Under the pieces are notes generated by a model. That model did no database searches, was not told the DNA's origin, and worked only from the letters and a program-made list of their open reading frames with translations. From contig JAVBQA010000082.1 in NCBI GenBank assembly GCA_031549325.1, positions 1-38,637 on the forward strand: 38,637 nt of DNA. The letters run 5' to 3'. A program made the translations under genes and the position numbers. Positions 8,032 through 15,801 of the stretch are shown in pieces (the first letter of the stretch is position 1; each line of letters begins with the position of its first letter). This DNA is from JAJDGF01 sp031549325. Lineage in GTDB: Bacteria > Bacillota > Clostridia > Christensenellales > Aristaeellaceae.

Positions 8032-9126
8032 TCAATCCAGCGAATCTTTGAGCTTCCTGGAGCGGCTCGGGTGCCGCAGCTTGCGGAGCGCCTTGGCCTC
8101 GATCTGCCGGATGCGCTCGCGGGTGACCTTAAAGTACTTGCCCACTTCCTCAAGCGTCCGGGCGCGGCCATCCTCCAGACCAAACCTGAGCTTGAGCACC
8201 TTTTCCTCTCGGGGGGTGAGCGTCGACAGCACAGACAGCAACTGCTCTTTCAGCAGGGTAAACGCGGCCGCCTCGGCGGGCGCGGGCGCGTCGTCGTCCG
8301 GGATGAAGTCTCCAAGATGGCTGTCCTCTTCCTCGCCGATTGGCGTCTCGAGCGACACCGGTTCCTGCGCGATCTTGATGATTTCGCGCACTTTGTCCTC
8401 CGAGATGCCCATCTCCTCGGCGATCTCCTCCGGGGTAGGCTCGCGACCGTATTCCTGCAGCAGCTGTCGGGACACGCGGATCAGCTTGTTGATGGTCTCG
8501 ACCATGTGCACCGGAATTCGAATGGTGCGCGCCTGGTCTGCGATGGCGCGAGTGATCGCCTGGCGAATCCACCAGGTGGCATAAGTGGAGAACTTGAAGC
8601 CCTTGCGGTAATCAAACTTCTCGACGGCCTTGATCAGGCCAAGGTTGCCCTCCTGAATCAGGTCCAGAAACAGCATGCCGCGGCCCACATATCTCTTGGC
8701 AATCGAAACCACCAGGCGCAGATTGGCCTCGGCTAGCCTGTGCTTGGCGTCCTCGTCGCCCTGCTCCATGCGCAGCGCAAGATCGATTTCCTCGTCGGCT
8801 GTCAGCAGCGGCACCTTGCCGATCTCCTTCAGGTACATGCGCACCGGGTCGTCGATGCTGATGCCTTCGGGCACGGACAGATCCAGGTCGTCTTCCGTCA
8901 GGTCGATGACCGGATCCGGATCTACCTCCTGCAGCTTGGCCTCGTTGACCACCTCGATGCCCACGTTGTCCAGTGCCTCGAGGATCTTATCGATCTGATC
9001 GGTATCCAGCTCCAGCTCGCCCAGCTGCTCGATGATTTCTTTGTAGGTGAGCATGCCCTTGGTTTTGCCCGCCTCCATCAGCTCGCGAACGCGGGCGGAT
9101 ACGCTCTCCGTATTGGATTTGTTCAA
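8032..9126 (-). CDS. rpoD: Primary RNA polymerase sigma factor (sigma-70/SigA)
   Basis: The housekeeping sigma factor, 364 residues from the chosen start. The short region 1.1 (GMLTYKEIIEQL) is present. Region 1.2 (DPVRMYLKEIGKVPLL), region 2 (GNLGLIKAVEKFDYRKGFKF, then STYATWWIRQAITRAIADQ), region 3 (PTPEEIAEEMGISEDKVREI) and region 4.2 (RTLEEVGKYFKVTRERIRQI) are all intact. No long non-conserved insert is present, as in other Gram-positive SigA. Start: TTG at 9126 overlaps the dnaG stop as TTGA and lies about eight bases from AAGGGG. A GTG at 9135 is possible but sits directly on the ribosome site. Translational coupling to dnaG is likely. Confidence 0.96.
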   Translation of the reverse strand: MNKSNTESVSARVRELMEAGKTKGMLTYKEIIEQLGELELDTDQIDKILEALDNVGIEVVNEAKLQEVDPDPVIDLTEDDLDLSVPEGISIDDPVRMYLKEIGKVPLLTADEEIDLALRMEQGDEDAKHRLAEANLRLVVSIAKRYVGRGMLFLDLIQEGNLGLIKAVEKFDYRKGFKFSTYATWWIRQAITRAIADQARTIRIPVHMVETINKLIRVSRQLLQEYGREPTPEEIAEEMGISEDKVREIIKIAQEPVSLETPIGEEEDSHLGDFIPDDDAPAPAEAAAFTLLKEQLLSVLSTLTPREEKVLKLRFGLEDGRARTLEEVGKYFKVTRERIRQIEAKALRKLRHPSRSRKLKDSLD

Positions 9127-10880
9127 ATGGACCACCCCTTCCGACTGGCATTCAGTCGACCCAATTCTTCGGTAAGTTGCTGAATCTGCTCAACGAGCCG
9201 TCTTCGATCGTCGCCCTGGGCCTCTGAAAGCAGTGGTTCCAGTTTTGCGCGTTCGGATTCGATCCGGTGGATCTGGATGTTGCTCAGGCAGTCGGCGGCC
9301 ATCAGCATGGCCTTTTTTTCGTCCGGAGGCACCTCGCAGTTGAGCGCCGAAGCAGCCATCTTGCGCTCGTCGTCATCCAGCTGATCCAGCACGCCGGAAG
9401 CCGATTGCCCGGCCAACAGCATCTCTGCGATGCGGCGGTACAGCTCGGTCTCGAAGTCTTTCACCGATACCGTGCCTGCCGGGATCAGCTTGCTCCCCAG
9501 CAGCATCAGCAGCTCACGTTCGGCTTTCTCATGAGCCAGGAACTCGCGCCTGCTGGCCTTCTTTGGCCGGGGTTCCCGCTTGCCTGGCTCGGGCTGCATG
9601 ATGGAAGTGCCGACCTGCGAGAGCAGCACCTCGCGTTCAAATCCGGTCTCCAGCCTGAGGCGTTCTAAGTAGTTCTGAAGTTCCACAGGATTTCTAACGT
9701 TTTTTAGCATTGCGCAGCAGGCGATCGCGTATTCAGTGCGGCCCTGCTGGTCGGACATATCGAAGCTCTCCTTGATCCTCGACATGCGGTAGCTGATGGG
9801 ATCCTCGGGCTTTAACCTGTTGAAACCCTCAAACCCGTACATCTTGACGTAGTCATCCGGATCCATTCCGTCCGGGAAAACCAGCACGCGAGCCTTCATC
9901 TCGAGCGCATCGAAAATGTCGAGCGCGCGCAGAATGGCTTTTTGACCGGCGGCGTCTCCGTCGTAGCTGACCCAGACCTCGGGGGCATAGCGCTTGATCA
10001 AGCGCGCCTGCTCCTCGGTGAGCGCCGTCCCAAGCGTAGCCACCACGCCGGGCACGCCCGCCTTGCGCAACGACACCACATCCATATAGCCTTCGACCAA
10101 AATCAGCTTGTCGAGCCGGCCCTCCTTGCGCACCATGTTCATGGCGTAAAGCCCTTGCCGCTTGTTGAACACCGGCGTGTCGGATGTGTTCAGGTACTTG
10201 GGCGTGGCGTCTCCCATGGCACGACCGCCAAAACCCAACACATGCCCCTGCGCGTCGATGATGGGAAACATCACACGGCCGCGGAACATGTCGTACGCGC
10301 GGTGCTCCTTGCGTCCGGTGAGCCCCGCCTTGATGAGTTCTTCTTCGGAAAACCCCTGCTTTTGCAGCTCTTCGGTCAAATCAGTCCAAGCATCTGGTGA
10401 CGCGCCAAGGCCGAATCTCCGAATGTCGGCGTCATCCAGTCCCCGCTTGTGCAGATAGGAAAGCACGGCTGCGCCAGACGGAGCAAAGAGGGTGCTGTGA
10501 TAGTAGCGCGCAGCGGCCTGATTTGCCAAATGCAGTCGCTCTTTGAGCGCTTTGCTGGGCGCGTCCGGCGCACGATCGGTTCGGTCGGGCATGGGCATGT
10601 GCGCGCGCTCGGCGAGCGCGGTCACCGCTTCGATGAACTCCATGTGCTCCAATTCCATCACGAAATGGATTGCGTTTCCCCCTTCGTGGCAACCGAAGCA
10701 GTAATACATCTGCGCTTCGGGATCCACGCTGAACGAGGCGGTCTTTTCATGATGAAACGGGCACAGGCCCCAAAACCGTCTACCCTTTTGCTTGAGTGCG
10801 ACATGGTCGGACACGATGTCCACGATGTTCAGCCTGTCTCGCAATTCGTCAAGCCAAGCATCGGAGAGCCTGCCCGCCAT
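9123..10880 (-). CDS. dnaG: DNA primase
   Basis: Makes RNA primers at the replication fork. It is 585 residues long from ATG 10880. The N-terminal CHC2 zinc domain shows CPFHHEK and YYCFGCHEGG. The TOPRIM catalytic core follows with LVEGYMDVVSL (catalytic Glu) and SYDGDAAG (DxD). The C-terminal ~130 residues are the less conserved helicase-interaction part (KAERELLMLLGSKL...). Start: ATG rather than the GTG two codons earlier, because AAAGGCGG lies seven bases upstream of it. It forms the head of the dnaG-rpoD unit. Confidence 0.96.
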   Translation of the reverse strand: MAGRLSDAWLDELRDRLNIVDIVSDHVALKQKGRRFWGLCPFHHEKTASFSVDPEAQMYYCFGCHEGGNAIHFVMELEHMEFIEAVTALAERAHMPMPDRTDRAPDAPSKALKERLHLANQAAARYYHSTLFAPSGAAVLSYLHKRGLDDADIRRFGLGASPDAWTDLTEELQKQGFSEEELIKAGLTGRKEHRAYDMFRGRVMFPIIDAQGHVLGFGGRAMGDATPKYLNTSDTPVFNKRQGLYAMNMVRKEGRLDKLILVEGYMDVVSLRKAGVPGVVATLGTALTEEQARLIKRYAPEVWVSYDGDAAGQKAILRALDIFDALEMKARVLVFPDGMDPDDYVKMYGFEGFNRLKPEDPISYRMSRIKESFDMSDQQGRTEYAIACCAMLKNVRNPVELQNYLERLRLETGFEREVLLSQVGTSIMQPEPGKREPRPKKASRREFLAHEKAERELLMLLGSKLIPAGTVSVKDFETELYRRIAEMLLAGQSASGVLDQLDDDERKMAASALNCEVPPDEKKAMLMAADCLSNIQIHRIESERAKLEPLLSEAQGDDRRRLVEQIQQLTEELGRLNASRKGWSI

Positions 10881-10939
10881 GCACACACCGCCTTTCTATC
10901 AATTCGCCACCTTGAGTGGTTTTCCTGCAAACTGTGACA

Positions 10940-10968
10940 ATTTTATCGAGCTCTAACATTGCGCCCAA
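10940..10968 (-). promoter_or_regulatory. Probable promoter of dnaG-rpoD
   Basis: On the minus strand TTGGGC (10968-10963), a 17-base spacer and TAAAAT (10945-10940). The -10 box matches five of six consensus bases, the -35 box only three. The 5' leader would be about 54 bases. The rest of the 10881-11087 gap shows nothing else I can support. Confidence 0.45.
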
Positions 10969-11087
10969 CCACCCACCCGCTAGAAAGCGGCGGCCTGCGC
11001 AAGCCCTATTCTTCCCTTTATGCAAGGTATATACCACATTCGAACGAAAAAACCCTGCCAGAAAATAAAATTTACCAATTGGCGGGC

Positions 11088-11118
11088 AAAAAAGTCCCGC
11101 ACATTCGGCATGTGCGGG
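11088..11118 (-). terminator. Terminator of the parvulin-type lipoprotein gene
   Basis: A nine-base-pair stem, CCCGCACAT with ATGTGCGGG (11096-11104 and 11110-11118), a five-base loop and, on the minus strand, a run of six T (11093-11088). It lies 32 bases after the stop codon. Confidence 0.85.
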
Positions 11119-11149
11119 GCTCAATCTCGCGCGATTTCTTAACAGAGTG

Positions 11150-12733
11150 TCACAGCCGATTGGGATAGAGCTTCACGTTGGCTGCAGTATACCACTCTTC
11201 GGTGACGCGCTCGAACTCGGCGCTCTTCTTGTCCGCAAGCGCTTGCTCGCGCAGACCTTCTTTTACGGCCTCAAAGTCGGCTGCGCCGGGCGTCACATCG
11301 CTGTTGTAGCGGATGATGTGCAAGCCGTAGCTGGTCTCAACGGGCTCGGAAATGTCGCCCACTTTTTGCAGCGACATCGCCGCATCTCTGAACTCCGCCA
11401 CCCAGTCGGTGGACTCAGCGGACACATAGTACCCATCGGTCATGGCGGGCTCTTGCTGCATGCCCGGGTCCTGGCCGACTTCCTTCATCAGCGCGTCAAA
11501 GTCCTCACCGGCATTGAGCCTGTCCAGCACGCCTTGGGCGATGGGCATGAGCTCGTCTTTCATCTGCGTCCGAACATCCTCGATCTGCTTCTCCAAGTCG
11601 GCTTTGCGCGCCTGCAGATCCGCGTCGCTGAGCTGGCTCAGGTCTTCCTCTTCTTCAGCATCCTCGATCACCGGTTCGGCGGTCACTTCCAGCCCGTCCG
11701 GCGATTCGACCTGAACGTCCAGCTCCGGCGCCTGGACGACAGCCGGCTCATCGGTAGCGACGGGCGTTTCGACAACAGCCGACGTCTCGGTGGCAGCGGG
11801 CGCTTCAGTGGCGACCGGGGCCACTGTGGCATCGGGGGCAGGCGTCAGTTCGGCGCCCTGCACTTCACCCTCTTCGGTCTCGGCGGCGTCGCCCAGATCG
11901 GCGTCGCCTTCGCCATCGATGTCCTCCGCTTCCTCCGGGGGCGCAGCGCGGTCCTCGATCTCAAAGTTGACGCTGGACAGCTTGTCCTCGAGATTCGACA
12001 GCTCGGCCTGCCGCTCGTCGGAAGGCGTGATAAGAATGTGCTTCACGGTGCGGTAGCCTTCCGGCGCCCAGTAGATCTCATCGCCGTTCTGCGCCGCCTG
12101 CCCGAAAGAAGCCGGATCGGCGGTGTAGGTTTCCTTGTCGCTTTCGACCGCCTCGTCATAGGCTTTCTTGAGGTCTTCATCAGACAGCGTGACATCCTTG
12201 GTCACATGCTCGACCAACGCGTTGTCCTTGTAGTCGGCAACAGCATTGCGCTTCATGGTTTCCTCGTCAACGCCGTTCTGCAGCAAATAATCCTTGGCGG
12301 ACTGGAGCGCCTCTTCTTCGGAAATGCCCTCGCCCTGGAAGTTGGTGATGAACAGGTTGACGAGCTGGTTGTATTCATCCGCCGCGCCCTGCACCAGCTC
12401 GATGCGCTTCTCCTCGGTGACCTCGCCCACGCCAAACTCGGCGGCCTTGGCGGTGTTGATGCGATCGCGCACCATATACTCCAGCACATCGTTTTTGATG
12501 CCCTGAATGACGTCTGACTTTTTGAGTTCCTCACCATAACCATAGCTCTGATACATGTTCAGGAGTTCATTGTATTCCTTGGATGCTTCGGCCTTGAGAA
12601 TCTGGCCGCCGTCGTACTCGGCGACGACCACCTTGTCCTCCGCCGCCTGATCCACCTTGATCAGCCCGCAGCCCGTCAGGGCCAGCATCAGCGCCAGCGC
12701 CAATGCCAGCAGCTTGAAGATGTTTTTCGTCAT
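11150..12733 (-). CDS. Parvulin-type peptidyl-prolyl isomerase lipoprotein (PrsA/SurA-like) with split domain
   Basis: A 527-residue extracytoplasmic foldase. A signal peptide with lipobox LTGC puts the lipid anchor on Cys22. Residues ~35-215 form a SurA/trigger-type helical chaperone region. The parvulin domain opens with YRTVKHILI (about 227-235). It is then interrupted by ~150 residues: two charged helical arms (about 241-260 and 362-390) around an acidic, Ala/Pro/Thr-rich low-complexity segment. It resumes at GVLDRLNAGEDFDALMKEVG and closes with VGDISEPVETSYGLHIIRY (about 458-476). Such an enzyme would help fold secreted proteins outside the membrane. Start: ATG 12733; the upstream ATG at 12778 lies in the -10 box. 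Single-gene transcript. Confidence 0.88.
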   Translation of the reverse strand: MTKNIFKLLALALALMLALTGCGLIKVDQAAEDKVVVAEYDGGQILKAEASKEYNELLNMYQSYGYGEELKKSDVIQGIKNDVLEYMVRDRINTAKAAEFGVGEVTEEKRIELVQGAADEYNQLVNLFITNFQGEGISEEEALQSAKDYLLQNGVDEETMKRNAVADYKDNALVEHVTKDVTLSDEDLKKAYDEAVESDKETYTADPASFGQAAQNGDEIYWAPEGYRTVKHILITPSDERQAELSNLEDKLSSVNFEIEDRAAPPEEAEDIDGEGDADLGDAAETEEGEVQGAELTPAPDATVAPVATEAPAATETSAVVETPVATDEPAVVQAPELDVQVESPDGLEVTAEPVIEDAEEEEDLSQLSDADLQARKADLEKQIEDVRTQMKDELMPIAQGVLDRLNAGEDFDALMKEVGQDPGMQQEPAMTDGYYVSAESTDWVAEFRDAAMSLQKVGDISEPVETSYGLHIIRYNSDVTPGAADFEAVKEGLREQALADKKSAEFERVTEEWYTAANVKLYPNRL

Positions 12734-12769
12734 GTAGGAATCCGTCCTTTCCGTAATCGCATGGTATAC

Positions 12770-12798
12770 ATTATACATGGTTTGATTTTATAAGGCAA
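12770..12798 (-). promoter_or_regulatory. Promoter of the parvulin-type lipoprotein gene
   Basis: On the minus strand TTGCCT (12798-12793), a 17-base spacer and a perfect TATAAT (12775-12770). The -35 box lies inside the last codons of the upstream esterase gene. Confidence 0.75.
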
Positions 12799-13564
12799 GC
12801 GGTTTTGTGGCATCTGTGTGTCGAAGGTGTTTCAAAACTGAATACAATAATTGTTCACGATCACAATCCAGCGTGCACATGTGGCTGGACTCCGGCAGCC
12901 TCACGAGCTGCTTTTGCTTGCTGCTGATGCCCTGAAAAATGATGTCCGCGCTCCTCGGGTTGACGGTCTGATCGTGCACCGGCTGGATGATCAGCGCGGG
13001 CGCCACCACCGCGAACAGGTTGCGCTCGGCCCTATGCATCACGCGCAGCAGATCCCGCACCTTGGCCACGGGCAGCCCCTCGTAACCGCAGTCGTATTCA
13101 TACAGGAAATCACGCCGCTTGGGCCGAGGCTCGGCGCCATCCCAGTTCCTGTAGGGCGAGACCAGCGCCATGAGCGGCGCCAGACGGCCAAACCGCATCC
13201 GGATGCGCAGCGCCGCCGACATGCACACAAGCGAATCCACAGGGTATTCCTCCGCCAGAATCAGCGCCAGCGCGCCCCCCATGGACAGCCCCATCACGCT
13301 GACTTGCTCGCACTGCTTCCGCAAATCCACATAGCTTGTCCGGGCGGCGGCGAGCCACTGCCGCCAGTTGGACTCGCGCATGGCCGTCAACGTTTCCCCG
13401 TGGCCGGGGAGCAGCGGCGCGCTGACGGTGTATCCGCTGTCGTTCAGCTTCTGGCCCAGCCAGCGCACATGCCCGGCCGTGCCAGTAAATCCGTGCAGCA
13501 ACAGGCAGCCGTGCGGCCCTCCTCTAAGAAAAAACGCGCGACCGATCGGATCCTTTGCATCCAC
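12788..13564 (-). CDS. Alpha/beta-hydrolase, carboxylesterase/monoacylglycerol lipase type
   Basis: A 258-residue cytoplasmic esterase. The oxyanion-side motif LLLHGFTGTAGHV is near residue 21. The nucleophile elbow GLSMGG gives Ser94, QPVHDQTVN gives Asp198 and ESSHMCTLD gives His228: a complete Ser-Asp-His triad. The size and the HGFTGT...SSH pattern match Est30-type carboxylesterases of Gram-positives; the natural substrate is unknown. Start: GTG at 13564, eight bases after GGGAGG; the nearby ATG is out of frame. It follows hom by 81 bases with a possible terminator between them, and its end overlaps the promoter of the next gene. Confidence 0.88.
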   Translation of the reverse strand: MDAKDPIGRAFFLRGGPHGCLLLHGFTGTAGHVRWLGQKLNDSGYTVSAPLLPGHGETLTAMRESNWRQWLAAARTSYVDLRKQCEQVSVMGLSMGGALALILAEEYPVDSLVCMSAALRIRMRFGRLAPLMALVSPYRNWDGAEPRPKRRDFLYEYDCGYEGLPVAKVRDLLRVMHRAERNLFAVVAPALIIQPVHDQTVNPRSADIIFQGISSKQKQLVRLPESSHMCTLDCDREQLLYSVLKHLRHTDATKPLAL

Positions 13565-13591
13565 GCTCAGTACCTCCCATCCTTCGACGAC

Positions 13592-13623
13592 AAGAGAAAC
13601 CGGATCACGACGCGGCGATCCGG
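13592..13623 (-). terminator. Weak terminator-like hairpin after hom
   Basis: CCGGATC (13600-13606) pairs with GATCCGG (13617-13623) around a ten-base loop. On the minus strand it is followed by TTTCTCTTG, an imperfect U-tract. It may end the long cell-shape operon transcript. Confidence 0.45.
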
Positions 13624-13645
13624 CTGTGTTTCTACCGTTATTCTA

Positions 13646-14860
13646 TCAAAGAATGCGCAGCGGTATGCCTGTGCGCGCCACCTCAGGGTCAAGCTTCCGC
13701 AAGGCTTGCAGCAGCTGGCCGAGCGGCGCTCTTTCGGTGACCAGCGCGATCATGTCATCCACCGGCGTCAGACGCGCACCCGGCACCAGCGTCCGGATCA
13801 CGGCATCCAGCCGCTGCGGATGCTCGGACTCGATGCGCACCATCAGCTGCGCTTCCTCGCCGTCCGGTGCCTGGTAGCGCGGAGCCTGCGCCGGTTTTTC
13901 CAGCATGTTCATGCCGCCCCGGCACAGCTCGATGACGTCGCCCAAAATCGCGCTGGCGGTGGGCAGGCTGCCCGCGCCGCGCCCCTGGAACAGCACGTCC
14001 TGCACGTAGTCGCCGCTGACCAAAATTCCGTTGTACACGTCGCGCACCCGATACAGCGGGTGATCCTCCTTGAGCATGGCCGGATGCACCCAGCCGATCC
14101 AGCTGTCCCCTTTGCGCTCGGCATGCGCTATCAGCTTCACCGCGCCGCCCAGCGCCCGCGCGCACCGAAGGTCGCGCTCGGTCACGCGGGCAATGCCCTC
14201 GGTCTGAATGGCGGCGTGATCGGACAGCTCGCTGCCAAAAGCCGCGTTTGCCAGGATGGCCAGCTTGCGTTTGGCGTCCCAGCCCTCGATGTCGGCGGCG
14301 GGGTTCAGCTCGGCATATCCCAGTTGCTGCGCTTCGGCCAGCGCTGCCGGAAAGCTCATCCCCAGCTCTTCCATGCGGGTCAGCAGATAGTTGGTGCTGC
14401 CGTTCACGATTCCCTCAATCCGGACGACGTGGTTGCCGGACAGGCAGGTCCTGATGGGCCTGAGGATGGGTACGCCACCGCCCACCGACGCCTCGTAGAG
14501 GTAGCCGCACCCGCGCGCGCGGGCGATGGCGGTCAGCTCGTCGCCGTGCTCCGCCACCAGCTCCTTGTTGGACGACACCACGCTTTTTCCCGCCTGCAGC
14601 AGCGCCTTGGTAAACTTATAGGCCACCGAGCAGCCGCCGATGGTTTCCACAGCGATCGACACATCCGGATCGTTCAGGATGTCGTCGAAGTTCTGCGTTA
14701 AGGCGCATCCTTCGGGCACGTCGATGGTTCTCAGATCCATCGCGTACTTGAGGGCAACGCGCTCGCCCGCCGCGCGCGCGATCACATCCTGATTGTCAAC
14801 CAGCATCTTGATGACCCCAGACCCCACCGTCCCGCAACCCATGACCGCCACCGTGCGCAT
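13646..14860 (-). CDS. hom: Homoserine dehydrogenase
   Basis: Reduces aspartate semialdehyde to homoserine with NAD(P)H, the branch point to threonine and methionine. It is 404 residues from ATG 14860. The nucleotide-binding loop VAVMGCGTVGSGV is at the N-terminus. It is followed by SSNKELVAEHG, the substrate region GGGVPILRPIR, and the family signature around NPAADIEGWDAKRKLAI. Residues ~325-404 are an ACT regulatory domain, which in relatives binds threonine for feedback inhibition. Start: ATG 14860 lies ten bases after AGAGG; the GTG three codons earlier is too close to it. It begins five bases after the kinase stop codon. Confidence 0.95.
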   Translation of the reverse strand: MRTVAVMGCGTVGSGVIKMLVDNQDVIARAAGERVALKYAMDLRTIDVPEGCALTQNFDDILNDPDVSIAVETIGGCSVAYKFTKALLQAGKSVVSSNKELVAEHGDELTAIARARGCGYLYEASVGGGVPILRPIRTCLSGNHVVRIEGIVNGSTNYLLTRMEELGMSFPAALAEAQQLGYAELNPAADIEGWDAKRKLAILANAAFGSELSDHAAIQTEGIARVTERDLRCARALGGAVKLIAHAERKGDSWIGWVHPAMLKEDHPLYRVRDVYNGILVSGDYVQDVLFQGRGAGSLPTASAILGDVIELCRGGMNMLEKPAQAPRYQAPDGEEAQLMVRIESEHPQRLDAVIRTLVPGARLTPVDDMIALVTERAPLGQLLQALRKLDPEVARTGIPLRIL

Positions 14861-14865
14861 ATTTT

Positions 14866-15801
14866 TCACAACCTCTGAATCTTAATCCTCTGAAGCATCT
14901 CCTGATACACCGCGAAATCCACCAGCTGGGTGCCCTCACTGACCACGCTTGCCGAGGCGGCCGCCGCGCCCATGCGGAAAGCTTCCTCGAGGGCCAGGCC
15001 CCGGCTCAGACCCCAAAGAGTCCCCGCCACCATCGAATCGCCCGCGCCAACCGTGGAGCGCACTGGCAGCTTTAGCGCCGGCTGCAACAGCGCTTCCCCG
15101 TCGCGGCAGATCAGCGCGCCCTCATCACCCAGGCTTACGCACACCGTCTCAATCCCCTGCTCGTTCAGCGCGCGCGCTTCTCGGGCCACCTCATCGATAG
15201 ATCCGAGCGTCCGGCCGAGCATCAGCTCCAGCTCGTGTCTGTTGGGCTTGATGAAGTGCGGCTTTGCCGATAACCCCAGCCGGAACGGCTCGCCCTCGGC
15301 GTCCAGCGCCACTCGACAGATTTCGCGTGCGCGGCGAATCAATGCTTCATAATATGCAGCAGGGCAGCCCGGCGGCAATGAGCCGGTGAGCACCAAATAG
15401 TCGCTGCTCTTCGAGCACCGCTCCACCTGCTGCAAAACACGCGCCTGAAGCACCTCGTCCATGGGCTCGCCGCGCTCGTTGAGCTCGGTTACCGTCTGCT
15501 TTCCCTCGTCCAGCAGCTTCAAGTTCACCCGCACGCGGCCGGGCACAGGCACAAACTCCGTCTCCACGCCGCGCACGCGAAGATAATCCTCCACCTGTTC
15601 ACCCTGGCCAGCGGGCAAAAGCCCAATGCAGCGCGCGTTCGCGCCCAGCGTTTTCAACACCACCGACAGGTTGATCGCCTTGCCGCCCACGTCGTCTCGG
15701 GCGCTCAAAACGCGGTTCATCGAGCCGTAGCGGAACTCGGCGACAGACACGGTGCGGTCAATCGACGGGTTCAGGCTGAGCGTGGTGATCACGCCTTTCA
15801 T
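14866..15801 (-). CDS. 1-phosphofructokinase-type sugar kinase (PfkB family)
   Basis: A 311-residue PfkB-family kinase close to FruK and tagatose-6-phosphate kinase, which phosphorylate a sugar phosphate with ATP. Marks: ITTLSLNPSIDRTV at the start, the GGKAINLS motif (residues ~39-46), TGSLPPG, KPNRHELE and the catalytic VGAGDSMVAG with Asp255. Fructose 1-phosphate is the most likely substrate, but no fructose PTS gene is present here to support it. The ATG follows the rodA TAG with no bases between, so it is translated from the cell-shape transcript, an unusual place for this enzyme. Confidence 0.88.
   Translation of the reverse strand: MKGVITTLSLNPSIDRTVSVAEFRYGSMNRVLSARDDVGGKAINLSVVLKTLGANARCIGLLPAGQGEQVEDYLRVRGVETEFVPVPGRVRVNLKLLDEGKQTVTELNERGEPMDEVLQARVLQQVERCSKSSDYLVLTGSLPPGCPAAYYEALIRRAREICRVALDAEGEPFRLGLSAKPHFIKPNRHELELMLGRTLGSIDEVAREARALNEQGIETVCVSLGDEGALICRDGEALLQPALKLPVRSTVGAGDSMVAGTLWGLSRGLALEEAFRMGAAAASASVVSEGTQLVDFAVYQEMLQRIKIQRL

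Noticed and set aside
11147..12517. Long plus-strand frame opposite the parvulin-type lipoprotein
   Set aside because: Shadow frame; the minus-strand protein has a lipobox and a parvulin signature, plus its own promoter and terminator.
12851..14701. Long plus-strand frame opposite the esterase and hom
   Set aside because: Shadow of two clear minus-strand enzymes; Arg/His/Gln-rich, no ribosome site or recognisable fold.
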